From: CAIUPE01 sp037131735
GTDB taxonomy: Bacteria; Pseudomonadota; Alphaproteobacteria; Rhizobiales; Beijerinckiaceae
Length of the DNA: 64,000 bases
NCBI GenBank assembly: GCA_037131735.1
Contig: JBAXQM010000009.1
Span: 1-64,000, forward strand
Reading direction: 5' to 3'
Made by a program: the position numbers and the translations under genes. Shown here in pieces: positions 33,935 through 43,033 of this stretch. Below the pieces are notes generated by a model, which was not told the DNA's origin, did not search any database, and worked only from the letters and a program-made list of their open reading frames with translations. Every line of letters begins with the position of its first letter. Position 1 is the first letter of the stretch.

Positions 33935-34675
33935 GTGGACAATGCCCAACTTGTCGCCCTCTCCCATCAATCGAGTCTTTTGCGACAGATCGATATTCTC
34001 GCCAATAATGTCTCGAATGCCTCGACAACAGGCTTTAAATCGCGCGGATTGAAGTTTCAGGAATATCTAATTGGCAAAAAGCGACTTGATTCATGGACGA
34101 CGGGAGAGCGTTCCGTATCTTTTGTCACGAATCAGCAGGCACTCCTCGATTTCACTGATGGATCAACCGAACGCACAGGCAACCCGCTTGATATTGCGCT
34201 GCGCGGTAAAACCTTGCTCGCGGTTAAAACGCCCTCCGGTGAGCACTATACGCGCAATGGTGCACTCTCGATTAATGGGCAAGGCCAGCTCGCGACATCC
34301 GATGGTCATGTCGTATTAGGCGATGGCGGACCGATTACGGTTGATCCCGCGGACAGCGCTTTATCAATCACGCCTGATGGCGTGGTCTCCTCAAAATCAG
34401 GACCAATTGGAAAACTCAAAATCGTCGATGTGAAAGACCCCACCGCTTTGACCAATCAAGGCGCTAATCTCTATGCCGCGCAATCGCCCTTGCCTCTCTC
34501 GCAAGCGCCGTCGCTGATTACGGGCGCGATCGAGAAATCCAATGTCAGCCCTGTGCTCGCCATGAGCCAGCTCATTGAAGTCAACCGCGCTTATAGTTCC
34601 GTCGCCGCTGCGCTCCAGCGGCTTGATGAGACAAAGCGCAACGCTATCGAACGTCTATCGTCTATTCCCGCTTAA
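33935..34675 (+). CDS. flgF: Flagellar proximal rod protein FlgF
   Basis: 246-residue rod subunit. I chose the GTG at 33935 (VDNAQLVALSHQSSLLRQID) because AAGGA lies 8 bases upstream and family members start with this sequence; an in-frame start at 33881 would add 18 unrelated residues. The rod motif ILANNVSNASTTGFKSRGLKF is near residues 22-42. The C-terminal helix has EVNRAYSSVAAALQRLDE. It is the first gene of flgF-flgG-flgA-flgH. Confidence 0.93.
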   Translation: MDNAQLVALSHQSSLLRQIDILANNVSNASTTGFKSRGLKFQEYLIGKKRLDSWTTGERSVSFVTNQQALLDFTDGSTERTGNPLDIALRGKTLLAVKTPSGEHYTRNGALSINGQGQLATSDGHVVLGDGGPITVDPADSALSITPDGVVSSKSGPIGKLKIVDVKDPTALTNQGANLYAAQSPLPLSQAPSLITGAIEKSNVSPVLAMSQLIEVNRAYSSVAAALQRLDETKRNAIERLSSIPA

Positions 34676-34687
34676 GGATAAAAGACC

Positions 34688-35479
34688 ATGCAAGCGCTTT
34701 ATACGGCCGCCTCCGGCATGCAAGCCCAAGAGTTAAATGTCGAAACCATTTCGAACAACATCGCCAATGTGCGGACCACGGGATATAAAAGACAGCGTGC
34801 GCAGTTTCAGGATCTTCTTTACGAAACACTGAAGGCGGCAGGGTCTTCGACTTCGCAAACGGGCACACTAGCCCCCGCGCCGATTGAAATCGGCTCAGGT
34901 GTGAAGCCGGTTTCGACATCGCGCATTATGTCACAAGGCACGATCACCGCCACACAGCGTGATCTCGATGTCGCCATTCGTGGCGAAGGCTTTTTCCGGG
35001 TGCAACGCCCTGATGGCACGACGGCCTATACGCGCGATGGCTCTTTCAGCCTTGATCCGCAGGGTCAACTCGTCACAGCAGGCGGCTTGGTTGTTGATCC
35101 GGGCATCACCATTCCCGCGAATGCGACATCGGTGTCGGTCAGTGCCGCGGGTCTCGTTCAAGTCAAACTCCCCGGACAATCCGCGCCTCAAGATGTTGGC
35201 AAAATTCAACTGACGCATTTCATCAACAAGAGCGGACTAGAGTCACTTGGCGACAATCTCTACGCGCAAACCGCTGCCTCGGGCGATCCGATCACTGCTG
35301 ATCCGCTCACCGATGGCCTTGGCGATTTGCAGCAAGGCTATCTCGAAGAAGCTAATGTGAATGCGGTCACAGAAATTTCGGCACTGATCGCCGCGCAACG
35401 CGCCTATGAAATGAATTCGCGCGTCGTGACCGCCGCAGACCAGATGCAGCAATCCACCACACAGATGTTTAAGGGCTAA
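34688..35479 (+). CDS. flgG: Flagellar distal rod protein FlgG
   Basis: 263-residue distal rod subunit with MQALYTAASGMQAQELNVETISNNIANVRTTGYKRQRAQFQDLLYE (rod motif, about residues 1-46), GEGFFRVQRPDGTTAYTRDGSF in the middle, and the C-terminal AQRAYEMNSRVVTAADQMQQSTTQMFKG. It starts 12 bases after flgF and ends directly at flgA. Confidence 0.97.
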   Translation: MQALYTAASGMQAQELNVETISNNIANVRTTGYKRQRAQFQDLLYETLKAAGSSTSQTGTLAPAPIEIGSGVKPVSTSRIMSQGTITATQRDLDVAIRGEGFFRVQRPDGTTAYTRDGSFSLDPQGQLVTAGGLVVDPGITIPANATSVSVSAAGLVQVKLPGQSAPQDVGKIQLTHFINKSGLESLGDNLYAQTAASGDPITADPLTDGLGDLQQGYLEEANVNAVTEISALIAAQRAYEMNSRVVTAADQMQQSTTQMFKG

Positions 35480-35482
35480 GTG

Positions 35483-36466
35483 ATGAAACAGATTCTCGCC
35501 TCTTTCCTCATCGCGCCACTCTTAACCCTTCCGGCTTTGGCTGGTGCCCCTGTAAAGCTCAAAAGTACTGTTACAGTTTCAAGCGCGACTTTATCTTTAG
35601 CCGATCTTGTCGAGGGTCAAGTGCTTCCCGCTACGCCCCTCTTCGCGGCTCCGGCACCCGGTGAAAGCGGCATCATTTCATCTGAACGTGTGATCTCCGC
35701 TCTTAAACGCATCGGCGTTACGCTTTCTGATAAAGCACCTGTATCGATCATGATCACAAGAACAGGTCGCGTGATTGATCAAGGCACGCTGAAAAGAGCA
35801 CTAACACAAGCGCTTGCCGAAGCGCGTCATGTGCCCGCATCAAACATAACGGTAATGGAAGAAGCACTTCCAAAGACCCTCACGGTTGAGCAAGACTCAC
35901 GCGCGCCGCTTGAAGTCGCCTCGCTCATTCTTGATCAAACAGGCAAGAGCTACACGGCTGATCTCATTGTCGCCGACAGTACAACACTCTCACAACGTCG
36001 CGTATCGGTTTCGGGCCGCTATGACGCTTTTGGTGAATGCGCCAAACTCGCGCGCGCAGGAAAAAAGGGCGACGTGCTCACCGCCAATGATCTCATCACC
36101 GAGCGGTGCGCTCTTGTTGGCACATCACAAGCCAATGCCCCGCGCACGGCCTTGATTGGCATGGCGCTCATTGATGACTTGGCCGTCGGCACATCGATTG
36201 ACCCCTCCAAACTCACAAAGCCAATCCTTGTTGAAAAGGGATCGAGCGTAACGCTCACTTATGCTGCCGGTGGCTTGCGCCTCCTTTTGCGCGGGCGTGC
36301 GATGGAACAAGGCGCGCTTGGCGACACAATCAGTGTCACCCATCCGCAAACTAAACGGACAATCGACGCGCTGGTGACAGGACAAGGGGCAGCCAGCGTC
36401 AATTCCCTCTTCCCCGGCAAACTCGCCAGCATTGATCTCCCCAATACACAACAGGTGAAACCATGA
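35483..36466 (+). CDS. flgA: Flagellar P-ring assembly chaperone FlgA
   Basis: Periplasmic chaperone for P-ring assembly by FlgI. 327 residues with a signal peptide (about 1-21, ending LPALA) and a C-terminal SAF-type domain (about 190-320: RAGKKGDVLTANDLI, VEKGSSVTLTYAAGGLRLLLRGRAMEQGALGDTISV). I chose the ATG at 35483 next to the flgG stop; a GTG at 35480 is in frame. Its stop overlaps the flgH start by four bases. Confidence 0.9.
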   Translation: MKQILASFLIAPLLTLPALAGAPVKLKSTVTVSSATLSLADLVEGQVLPATPLFAAPAPGESGIISSERVISALKRIGVTLSDKAPVSIMITRTGRVIDQGTLKRALTQALAEARHVPASNITVMEEALPKTLTVEQDSRAPLEVASLILDQTGKSYTADLIVADSTTLSQRRVSVSGRYDAFGECAKLARAGKKGDVLTANDLITERCALVGTSQANAPRTALIGMALIDDLAVGTSIDPSKLTKPILVEKGSSVTLTYAAGGLRLLLRGRAMEQGALGDTISVTHPQTKRTIDALVTGQGAASVNSLFPGKLASIDLPNTQQVKP

Positions 36467-37206
36467 CATCGCCCCGCACAATCATCCTCTTGGCTTCGGT
36501 TTCACTTCTGCTTGCGGGCTGCAACACGGCGGATCGCTTGGCCAATGTGGGAAAAACGCCGTCCCTCTCGTCTATTGAAGACCCGACGGCCAGCACAGAT
36601 TACAAACCCGTCAGAATGCCGATGCCGGATCCAGTTGCCGTCTCCCACGCCCCCAACTCATTATGGCAGCAAGGCTCGCGCAGCTTCTTTAAAGACCAAC
36701 GCGCGCGGCAAGTGGGCGACCTCGTCACCGTCAAAGTGAATTTCAAAGACAGCGCCGATATTGCCAATGAGACAAAACGCGCGCGCTCAAATTCAGAAAA
36801 TATGGGCGTGCCCAATCTTTTCGGCCTCGAAGCAAAAACGCAAACAGCCTTTGCTGGCGCTGACCAGAACAAGCTTGTGGGCGCGTCATCAACGTCCGCG
36901 AGTGATGGCTCAGGCTCTGTAAAACGCGCAGAGACCCTTGCTACGAATGTTGCTGCCGTCGTCACGCAAATTTTGCCTAATGGCAATATGGTGATCGAGG
37001 GCAAACAGGAAGTGCGCGTGAATTTCGAAATACGCGAATTGATCGTCGCGGGCATTATCCGGCCGGAAGATATCGAAGCCGATAACACGGTTGAATCCAT
37101 GAAGATCGCCGAAGCCCGCATTGCTTATGGTGGCCGCGGCCAAATAACCGATGTCCAACAACCTCGCTATGGCCAGCAGGTGATGGATATCGTCCTGCCA
37201 TTTTGA
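36463..37206 (+). CDS. flgH: Flagellar L-ring lipoprotein FlgH
   Basis: 247-residue outer-membrane lipoprotein of the L-ring. A lipobox LLAGC puts the acylated cysteine at residue 20. The core motifs are SLWQQGSRSFFKDQRARQVGDLVTVKV and the C-terminal GIIRPEDIEADNTVESMKIAEARIAYGGRG. It is the last gene of the flgF-flgG-flgA-flgH unit and is followed by a terminator. flgI, its usual neighbour, is not in the window. Confidence 0.95.
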   Translation: MTSPRTIILLASVSLLLAGCNTADRLANVGKTPSLSSIEDPTASTDYKPVRMPMPDPVAVSHAPNSLWQQGSRSFFKDQRARQVGDLVTVKVNFKDSADIANETKRARSNSENMGVPNLFGLEAKTQTAFAGADQNKLVGASSTSASDGSGSVKRAETLATNVAAVVTQILPNGNMVIEGKQEVRVNFEIRELIVAGIIRPEDIEADNTVESMKIAEARIAYGGRGQITDVQQPRYGQQVMDIVLPF

Positions 37207-37239
37207 GACTGTGCTTCAAATATAAAATCTTCTTTTAAC

Positions 37240-37269
37240 TGGCAGTCGGCACACGACTGCCAATTTTTT
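37240..37269 (+). terminator. Intrinsic terminator after flgH
   Basis: The perfect 9-bp stem TGGCAGTCG/CGACTGCCA with a GCACA loop is followed by A and six T. Confidence 0.88.
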
Positions 37270-37284
37270 CCCTAGTTCTTTTTT

Positions 37285-37338
37285 CGTCATTGCGATCGGG
37301 GGAATCTTTTAATCGTCATTGCGAGCGAAGCAATCCAG
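37285..37338. repeat. Dispersed short repeat, CATTGCGAGCGAAGCAATCC type
   Basis: A full copy of the motif (CGTCATTGCGAGCGAAGC followed by AATCCAG) is at 37314-37338, and a degenerate copy starting CGTCATTGCGATCG is at 37285-37306. The same element recurs at 38822-39019 beyond the porin. This kind of element is dispersed in intergenic regions of some alphaproteobacteria. Confidence 0.65.
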
Positions 37339-37438
37339 TTAATGGCTATCGTATGGACGCAATCAAACTTTCCCGCCGAATCTCTCCCCCACCCTTCACG
37401 ACTCATTCACCATAAACACGCGCATTGAGGTGGGTAAT

Positions 37439-37496
37439 CTCATTACTCAAATACAACCTTAAATTGTACTCAGGTTGTACTTCAATTTTTAATGAG
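37439..37496. promoter_or_regulatory. Nested inverted repeat upstream of the porin gene
   Basis: The outer arms CTCATTA (37439-37445) and TAATGAG (37490-37496) enclose inner arms TACAACCT (37452-37459) and AGGTTGTA (37472-37479). The inner part also contains a direct repeat TTGTACT at 37464-37470 and 37475-37481, spaced one helical turn apart. A third inverted pair, TGCAAC/GTTGCA, is at 37515-37520 and 37534-37539. This fits an operator array or a structured leader for the porin; which one is not decided by sequence. The rest of 37340-37650 shows no gene. Confidence 0.4.
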
Positions 37497-37650
37497 TAAA
37501 ATCTGTTTCATCTTTGCAACAGAGGCAACAAGAGTTGCATTTTGAGGGCGTTTTTGCGCAGACTCACGTTGCGTCAAGTTGCTCAAATTTTATGGTCATC
37601 CTGTTGAAGAGTTCGAGACGGTCTCGAGCTCATCTGAATTGGATTGATCC

Positions 37651-38727
37651 ATGAAACTCTCAACACTTCTCCTCTCCTCGGCAGCGCTCGTTGTTGCTGG
37701 TTCGGCTTACGCAGCCGATCTTCCTGCCAAGAAGGGCGCACCGGCTGCAAAGCCTGCAACAGGTTGCCCTGCTTTCGGCGCAGGCTTCTTCCAGATTCCT
37801 GGCGGCGATACCTGCATTCAGTTCTCGGGCCACTTTAAATATAGCGGCACCTATACAAGCGATTCAACGGACGCGGTAACATCAAATTATTCGCAGAGCG
37901 CCCGTTTTCGTTTGATGACTGATGTGCGTTCAAACACAGATATTGGTACATTGCGTGGTTTTAGTCGCTTGAACGCTGCAACTAGCGGCGTGGCGATTGA
38001 CCGTGCCTTTGTGCAATTCGCTGGTTTAACGGCCGGTCGTAACGGATCGCTCGCTGATATCGCGGGAACAAATGCTGATACCTATGGCTCCAACCTCGGT
38101 GGCGGCACAGGCTCCGGCTTGAGATATGATTTGCCAGTCGGCGCGGCTACGGTTTCATTCGCACTCGAAAACGCTGCAGATAATAACACCTATGGTACCG
38201 CGCCTAATACGACGAGCCCTGTCGCTGATCGTCCAGATGCGCTCATTGGCTTTGCAACGAATGCGGGCCCAGCTAACATTAAGCTTGTTGTTGCTTCGCA
38301 TGATGCGCAAGCAAGCAACGCTACAGGCGGTAGCACGCAGGGCTATGCTGTTGTAGGCCGTGTAGGTGCGGCGCTTGGTGGCGGCTTCGGAGCTGCTGTT
38401 TTCGGCGGCACCAGCGAAGCGGCTTCAAAATATACGACAGCCGGCAACTTGCGTGACTTCAATGGTACCGACAAGTCAAAGGGCACCAATGTCGGCGGTG
38501 AAATCACCTTCGCAACGGGCGCTGGCACTTTCGCAGTCGCTGCTGACCAATCAAAAGAAACTCTCGCTGATAAGACGACAAAGGTAACCAATGTTGGTAT
38601 CTCTTATGTCTATAATGCAGCAAAAGGTCTTGCGATTGAGCCGGAATATGTGAACACGCAGACTGATAACGGAACGGCTACAACGAATTCAAATCTCTTC
38701 GTTCTCCGCATCCAGCGCGATTTCTGA
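37651..38727 (+). CDS. Rhizobiales Porin_2-type outer-membrane porin
   Basis: 358-residue outer-membrane beta-barrel for passive diffusion of small solutes. The signal peptide ends near residue 21 (SAYA-AD). A short mature N-terminal segment with ADLPAKKG and two cysteines (C39, C55) precedes the barrel, and the chain ends in the typical terminal phenylalanine (LRIQRDF). The repeated Gly/Ala/Thr-rich strands alternate polar and hydrophobic residues. Length is similar to the short porins of this family. It is monocistronic with a strong terminator. Expression may be controlled at the nested repeat upstream. Confidence 0.9.
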   Translation: MKLSTLLLSSAALVVAGSAYAADLPAKKGAPAAKPATGCPAFGAGFFQIPGGDTCIQFSGHFKYSGTYTSDSTDAVTSNYSQSARFRLMTDVRSNTDIGTLRGFSRLNAATSGVAIDRAFVQFAGLTAGRNGSLADIAGTNADTYGSNLGGGTGSGLRYDLPVGAATVSFALENAADNNTYGTAPNTTSPVADRPDALIGFATNAGPANIKLVVASHDAQASNATGGSTQGYAVVGRVGAALGGGFGAAVFGGTSEAASKYTTAGNLRDFNGTDKSKGTNVGGEITFATGAGTFAVAADQSKETLADKTTKVTNVGISYVYNAAKGLAIEPEYVNTQTDNGTATTNSNLFVLRIQRDF

Positions 38728-38755
38728 TCTTTCTTAAAAGATCCGTTTCGACACG

Positions 38756-38790
38756 AAAATCCCGGCGGGCAACCGCCGGGATTTTTGTTT
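38756..38790 (+). terminator. Intrinsic terminator after the porin gene
   Basis: The perfect stem ATCCCGGCGG/CCGCCGGGAT, extendable by flanking A/T pairs to about 13 bp, has a GCAA tetraloop (38769-38772) and is followed by TTTTTGTTTG. Confidence 0.92.
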
Positions 38791-38821
38791 GTAAGGGTCA
38801 ATATGGTGGAATTAGTTATCA

Positions 38822-39019
38822 ATCATTGCGAGCGGAGTGTGTTTATCATCATTGCGAGCAGTGAGGAATGGTTTGCAAAGCAAACAAAATGATCCTGTGA
38901 ATCATTTTGAAAGACGAACGAAGCAATCCAGTTGGGGGTTAAGGATAGGATGCTATGGAAACATGGCATTCAAATTGTGATTATCATCCGGATTGCTTCG
39001 CTCCCGCTCGCAATGACGG
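38822..39019. repeat. Cluster of dispersed repeats in both orientations
   Basis: Partial copies ATTGCGAGCGGAG (38825-38837) and CATTGCGAGCAGTGAGGAATGG (near 38850) are followed by CGAACGAAGCAATCCAG (38915-38931), then by an inverted copy GGATTGCTTCG plus CTCCCGCTCGCAATGACGG (38990-39019). The facing copies could fold a transcript or ssDNA into a long hairpin, like REP/BIME elements. No gene is visible here. Confidence 0.6.
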
Positions 39020-39027
39020 AAAGAACA

Positions 39028-39903
39028 TTAAGCCCCAACACCATTAACAAACCCCGCAATCGCCTCCACCGTCCGCGCGCGGCCGAGCAGTGGTGCGTGT
39101 GCTTCGTTGATGGCCGTGAAGGATGAGCATTGCGGATGCCGCGTCACCATTTCCTTGACCGTCGCCTCCGATAAGAGATCGGAATTCTCCCCGCGAATAA
39201 CGAGCACAGACACAGGCTTCAACGCATCGAATAGAGGCCAAAGCGTCGGTTGCGGTTTGGAAAAATCAAGCGCGAGGAATCCGCGTGACAACGCCGCATC
39301 ATAAGTAAGGGCCACACCGCCGGTCGCCGTCTCACGGAAACTCATACGCGCGAGCTGTGTCCACTCGTCGTCATCAAGATCGGTAAAATCAGGATTGATG
39401 TCCTGTGTACGCTCACGCGCTTCATCCATCGTCTTTGGCATCGACCCTTTGCCGACATAAGACGCGATACGTTGCAAGCCGCGCGTCTCCAGCACAGGAC
39501 CGATATCATTCAAGATCACGGCCGCGATGAGCTCCGGCGCCGTGAGCGCCAAAAGCATTGTGATCAACCCGCCCCGCGATGTGCCGATAAAGATCGCGCG
39601 TGTGAAGCCGAACGTCGCCAAGACCTGCCTTACATCCACCGCTTCAACCGCCGCAGAATAATGCGCGGCTTCGCGCGCAAATTGCGAGCGTCCACGACCG
39701 CGATAATCAAGCGCTATAATCTTTCGTGTGGGATCACGTGCAACAAGCTGTTTGGCCATCGCATCAAAATCATCGGCATTGCGGGTGAGGCCCGGCAAAC
39801 ACACAATCGGCAATTCTGTAGAAGCATGATCGCCATAGACGCGCGCATAAAGACGTATGCCGTCGCTTGATGACAGATAAATTGAGTGCGTCTTATCCGT
39901 CAT
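39028..39903 (-). CDS. Alpha/beta-hydrolase
   Basis: 291 residues with the alpha/beta-hydrolase fold: nucleophile elbow GTSRGG near residue 111, oxyanion region LPGLTRNADDFD and LDYRGRGRS, acid region VIRGENSDLLSE, and the catalytic histidine probably in INEAHAPLL. Substrate unknown; the sequence resembles the 3-oxoadipate enol-lactonase/esterase-type group only broadly. It begins 9 bases after the lytic transglycosylase stop, so it is probably co-transcribed with it. No signal peptide. Confidence 0.85.
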   Translation of the reverse strand: MTDKTHSIYLSSSDGIRLYARVYGDHASTELPIVCLPGLTRNADDFDAMAKQLVARDPTRKIIALDYRGRGRSQFAREAAHYSAAVEAVDVRQVLATFGFTRAIFIGTSRGGLITMLLALTAPELIAAVILNDIGPVLETRGLQRIASYVGKGSMPKTMDEARERTQDINPDFTDLDDDEWTQLARMSFRETATGGVALTYDAALSRGFLALDFSKPQPTLWPLFDALKPVSVLVIRGENSDLLSEATVKEMVTRHPQCSSFTAINEAHAPLLGRARTVEAIAGFVNGVGA

Positions 39904-39912
39904 CGTCTCACC

Positions 39913-41901
39913 CTATAGTGATGCACCGCGCTTCATATCATCCATCAGCGTCGTGGCATTTCGGCCGTCCAACCGCGCGCGATAGATTTGTAAATTCTCC
40001 ATCACGCGCTGCACATAGATACGCGTTTCGGTCACGGGAATTTTTTCAACCCACCGTACCGGATCAATTGCCTTCTCGCGCGGGTCACCATTCGCTGCAA
40101 TCCAACGGCGCACATTGCCCTTGCCGGCATTGTAAGACGCAATAGCCAGACAATAAGACCCACCCCAATCCTCAACAAGCTCGGCGAGATGGGTGCTGCC
40201 GATTGTGACATTGTAAGCGGGATCACCCGTGAGCTTTTCGGCAGCGAAAGTGATATTCGCTTTCTTCGCTGTTTCCTGCGCGGTCGCGACCATCAATTGC
40301 ATGAGGCCCCGCGCTCCCGCTGAAGAAATGGCATTCGGATCAAATGAACTTTCTTGCCGCGTGATCGCGTAAATCAAAGCGCGCTCAAGCGGCGGATTAT
40401 CAGGCAAAGGAAATCCATCAATCGGCCAATTCTCGAGATCAAATCCATAATTCTTTTGTGCCGCTGCCCTCCCCGCAATATTGACGAGACGAAGATCGCG
40501 ATAAGTTGCACCTACAGACGCTAAGGCCGATAAAGTCGGCGCATCGGACACGCGCTGGATAAAATCACCTGCGAGCGGCGCGGCGTATTCGCCGCCGCCT
40601 GCATCAAGCAAGAGAATAATCGCTTGAAAGAGTTGATCACCCGCCGCGCGATCAAAATCGGGCGCAGGCGTTGAACGGAAAGACAACTCATTTTGTCCAA
40701 GCGCTTCACGCGCGAGCATGCCGTAATAAGAAAAAGGCGCGCGGGCCGCGCGCGTGAGCGCATCATTCGGATCAAGATTTTGCGCTTTGCGCGTTTGCGC
40801 CATCCAATAGGCCGCGCGAATACGTCCTGCTTCTGTCGTGGCTTTTTGTTCGGAGTCCTTGAAAAACATCTCTGCACGTGCGGCATCGCCTGCCATATCC
40901 AACGTGAAGAGTCCTGACATCATCGCCGCATCTGCCAAAGCCGCCTGCGTCATTCCCGGACGGGGCTTTAATAGCTCAAGCACGAGTTCGAGCTTTTGTG
41001 TTTCAACCAATCGCCGCGCGAGCACACGACGCTCGGTCCACCAGTCATCAGGCCGTGGCGGTGTTTGATCTTTCGGAAACCGCGCTAGTGCTTGAAAGGC
41101 ATCGTCCAAACGATCCGCACGACGCAAGAATTGCGCTTCTGATAAAATATATCCGGCATCTGATTTAAGCGATGCCGGTGCGCTTTTTAAAAGTTTCTCA
41201 GCATCCGCATCGCGCTTGCCGATGGCAATGCGGATTTTGGCAAGAGCGAGTATTGATCCTTGCGCTTTCTCTGCCGCGCGTTGGGCAGCGGCCCAATTTT
41301 CTTGCGCAATGAGAGTCTCAACACGCTCTTTATGATCGGCAAGTGTCAACGCGTCGCCGAAGCGTTCAAGAAGATCGCTCTCAACCTCAGCACTATAGGA
41401 ATCCTCGCGCCATGATTTACGGATCGTGTCTCCCGCTTCCTTAACGCGTCCCTCATCTTGCAAAGCGAGCGCTTTGAGATAACGCCCGGTTGGCGTCAAA
41501 GGCGGGCGCGCACCAAAGAAGTTCAAAATTTCAGCTGATGAATGTTTTTCTTTGTAGAGCGCCTCTTCACCCTTGCGGCGAATGAGAGCCACCGTCGGCC
41601 AATCCCGATAGTGGTTGAGAAAACCAGCGATACGATCAAAGCCCGCTTTTTCCGGAACTGTCCGCAGCGCCACCCATTCGGCAACAAGCTTCGCGAGCGG
41701 ATCGTTTAACGCCGCACTCGCTGCATCACCGGCAGCAAGGTCGCCATTGCGATAGGATGCGAGCGCACGCCCCAGCGCCTTCGCGACATCAGGCGCAGGC
41801 CGCATGTGATCGGGCAGCGCGGCATAGACCGGGCTCATACGGAACGTAACTATCGCCGCCGCCCCTAAAACTGTCCCGAGAAAGGCCCGTCTGCCGATCA
41901 C
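39913..41901 (-). CDS. Soluble lytic murein transglycosylase
   Basis: Cleaves peptidoglycan glycan strands to 1,6-anhydro ends in the periplasm. 662 residues: a twin-arginine-like or Sec signal (MIGRRAFLGTVLGAAAIVTF), a long helical superhelix typical of Slt70 (about 35-490), and a C-terminal SLT domain with catalytic E517 (AITRQESSFDPNAISSAGARGLMQL) and IASYNAGKGNVRRWI. The gene precedes the hydrolase on the same strand and is divergent from dapA. The 222-base gap to dapA shows no further gene. Confidence 0.94.
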   Translation of the reverse strand: MIGRRAFLGTVLGAAAIVTFRMSPVYAALPDHMRPAPDVAKALGRALASYRNGDLAAGDAASAALNDPLAKLVAEWVALRTVPEKAGFDRIAGFLNHYRDWPTVALIRRKGEEALYKEKHSSAEILNFFGARPPLTPTGRYLKALALQDEGRVKEAGDTIRKSWREDSYSAEVESDLLERFGDALTLADHKERVETLIAQENWAAAQRAAEKAQGSILALAKIRIAIGKRDADAEKLLKSAPASLKSDAGYILSEAQFLRRADRLDDAFQALARFPKDQTPPRPDDWWTERRVLARRLVETQKLELVLELLKPRPGMTQAALADAAMMSGLFTLDMAGDAARAEMFFKDSEQKATTEAGRIRAAYWMAQTRKAQNLDPNDALTRAARAPFSYYGMLAREALGQNELSFRSTPAPDFDRAAGDQLFQAIILLLDAGGGEYAAPLAGDFIQRVSDAPTLSALASVGATYRDLRLVNIAGRAAAQKNYGFDLENWPIDGFPLPDNPPLERALIYAITRQESSFDPNAISSAGARGLMQLMVATAQETAKKANITFAAEKLTGDPAYNVTIGSTHLAELVEDWGGSYCLAIASYNAGKGNVRRWIAANGDPREKAIDPVRWVEKIPVTETRIYVQRVMENLQIYRARLDGRNATTLMDDMKRGASL

Positions 41902-42123
41902 TTACGCCTCCGCTGCCCACTGGGGGCGCTCTCTCACCGCTTTTGCGCGATTCTCGCGGTCCCTGCCAACGCGCGGCTCTTTCATGCGGTCCGAATGCGG
42001 CGTGGCGATGGCCGTGCACAAAATCGCGCACCCCTTCCGTTTCAGTGGGGAAGCGGCTATGTCTTTCCTCCGCTTTTTAACAAAAGCCCATAAAGAAAAA
42101 TCGTCTTTCCGGAGCTTCTCTCT

Positions 42124-43014
42124 ATGTCGCGCGCCATTTTTAAGGGTTCGATGCCCGCTCTCGTCACGCCATTCAAGAATGGTGCTTTTGACGAAGAGAG
42201 TTTCCGTGCCCATGTCTCATGGCAGATTGCGGAAGGATCAACGGGCCTTGTGCCCGTCGGGACCACAGGTGAAAGCCCAACCCTCTCGCATGACGAACAT
42301 CGACGCGTTGTTGAAGCCTGTATCGCCGAAGCCAAAGGCCGTGTGCCGGTTATGGCCGGTGCCGGGTCAAACAACACAACCGAAGCGGTTGATCTCGCGC
42401 GCCACGCTGAAAAGGCTGGTGCTGACGCTGTTCTCGTTGTCACGCCCTATTACAACAAGCCCAATCAGGAAGGGCTTTATCAGCATTTCAAAGCGGTGAA
42501 TGATGCAATCGGTATTCCGATTTTCATCTATAATATTCCGCCGCGCTCGGTCGTCGATATGTCGATCGATACGATGAAGCGTCTCTATGAACTTAAAAAC
42601 ATTGTCGGCGTGAAAGATGCAACGGGGTCTGTGGCGCGTATCTCGCAACAGCGTGAGGCTCTTGGTGCGGATTTCGTGCAGCTTTCGGGTGATGACATCA
42701 TCGCGCTGCCCTCAGTTGCCTGCGGCGCCATGGGCACGATTTCGGTCATCGCGAATGTCGCGCCCCGCCTCTCCGCCGAACGTATGGCGAAGGCTTTGGC
42801 TGGCGACATGAACGGTGCTCTTCAATTGCAAGACAAGCTCGTGCCGCTCGATCAGGCGATCTTCATCGAGCCCGGTCTTGCGGGTGCGAAATGCGGCTTG
42901 AAGATTTTGGGCCGCATGAATGACGAAGTGCGCTTACCGCTCGTCAATGTCACGGCGGCCACCGCCTCCTCAATCCGCGCTGCGATGGTTCATGCCGGGT
43001 TGATCAACGGCTGA
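42124..43014 (+). CDS. dapA: 4-hydroxy-tetrahydrodipicolinate synthase
   Basis: First committed step of lysine and meso-diaminopimelate synthesis: pyruvate plus aspartate semialdehyde. 296 residues form a TIM barrel with GTTGESPTLSHDEH, the pyruvate Schiff-base lysine K164 (VGVKDATGS), and the catalytic tyrosine Y136 (IFIYNIPPR). GGAG lies about 10 bases upstream. It precedes smpB by 19 bases and is probably co-transcribed with it. Confidence 0.96.
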   Translation: MSRAIFKGSMPALVTPFKNGAFDEESFRAHVSWQIAEGSTGLVPVGTTGESPTLSHDEHRRVVEACIAEAKGRVPVMAGAGSNNTTEAVDLARHAEKAGADAVLVVTPYYNKPNQEGLYQHFKAVNDAIGIPIFIYNIPPRSVVDMSIDTMKRLYELKNIVGVKDATGSVARISQQREALGADFVQLSGDDIIALPSVACGAMGTISVIANVAPRLSAERMAKALAGDMNGALQLQDKLVPLDQAIFIEPGLAGAKCGLKILGRMNDEVRLPLVNVTAATASSIRAAMVHAGLING

Positions 43015-43033
43015 ATGAGGCCATATAGGCCCT

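Noticed and set aside
38822..39019. CRISPR array at the repeat cluster
   Set aside because: Repeat copies are irregular in spacing and orientation and partly degenerate; no cas genes are nearby.
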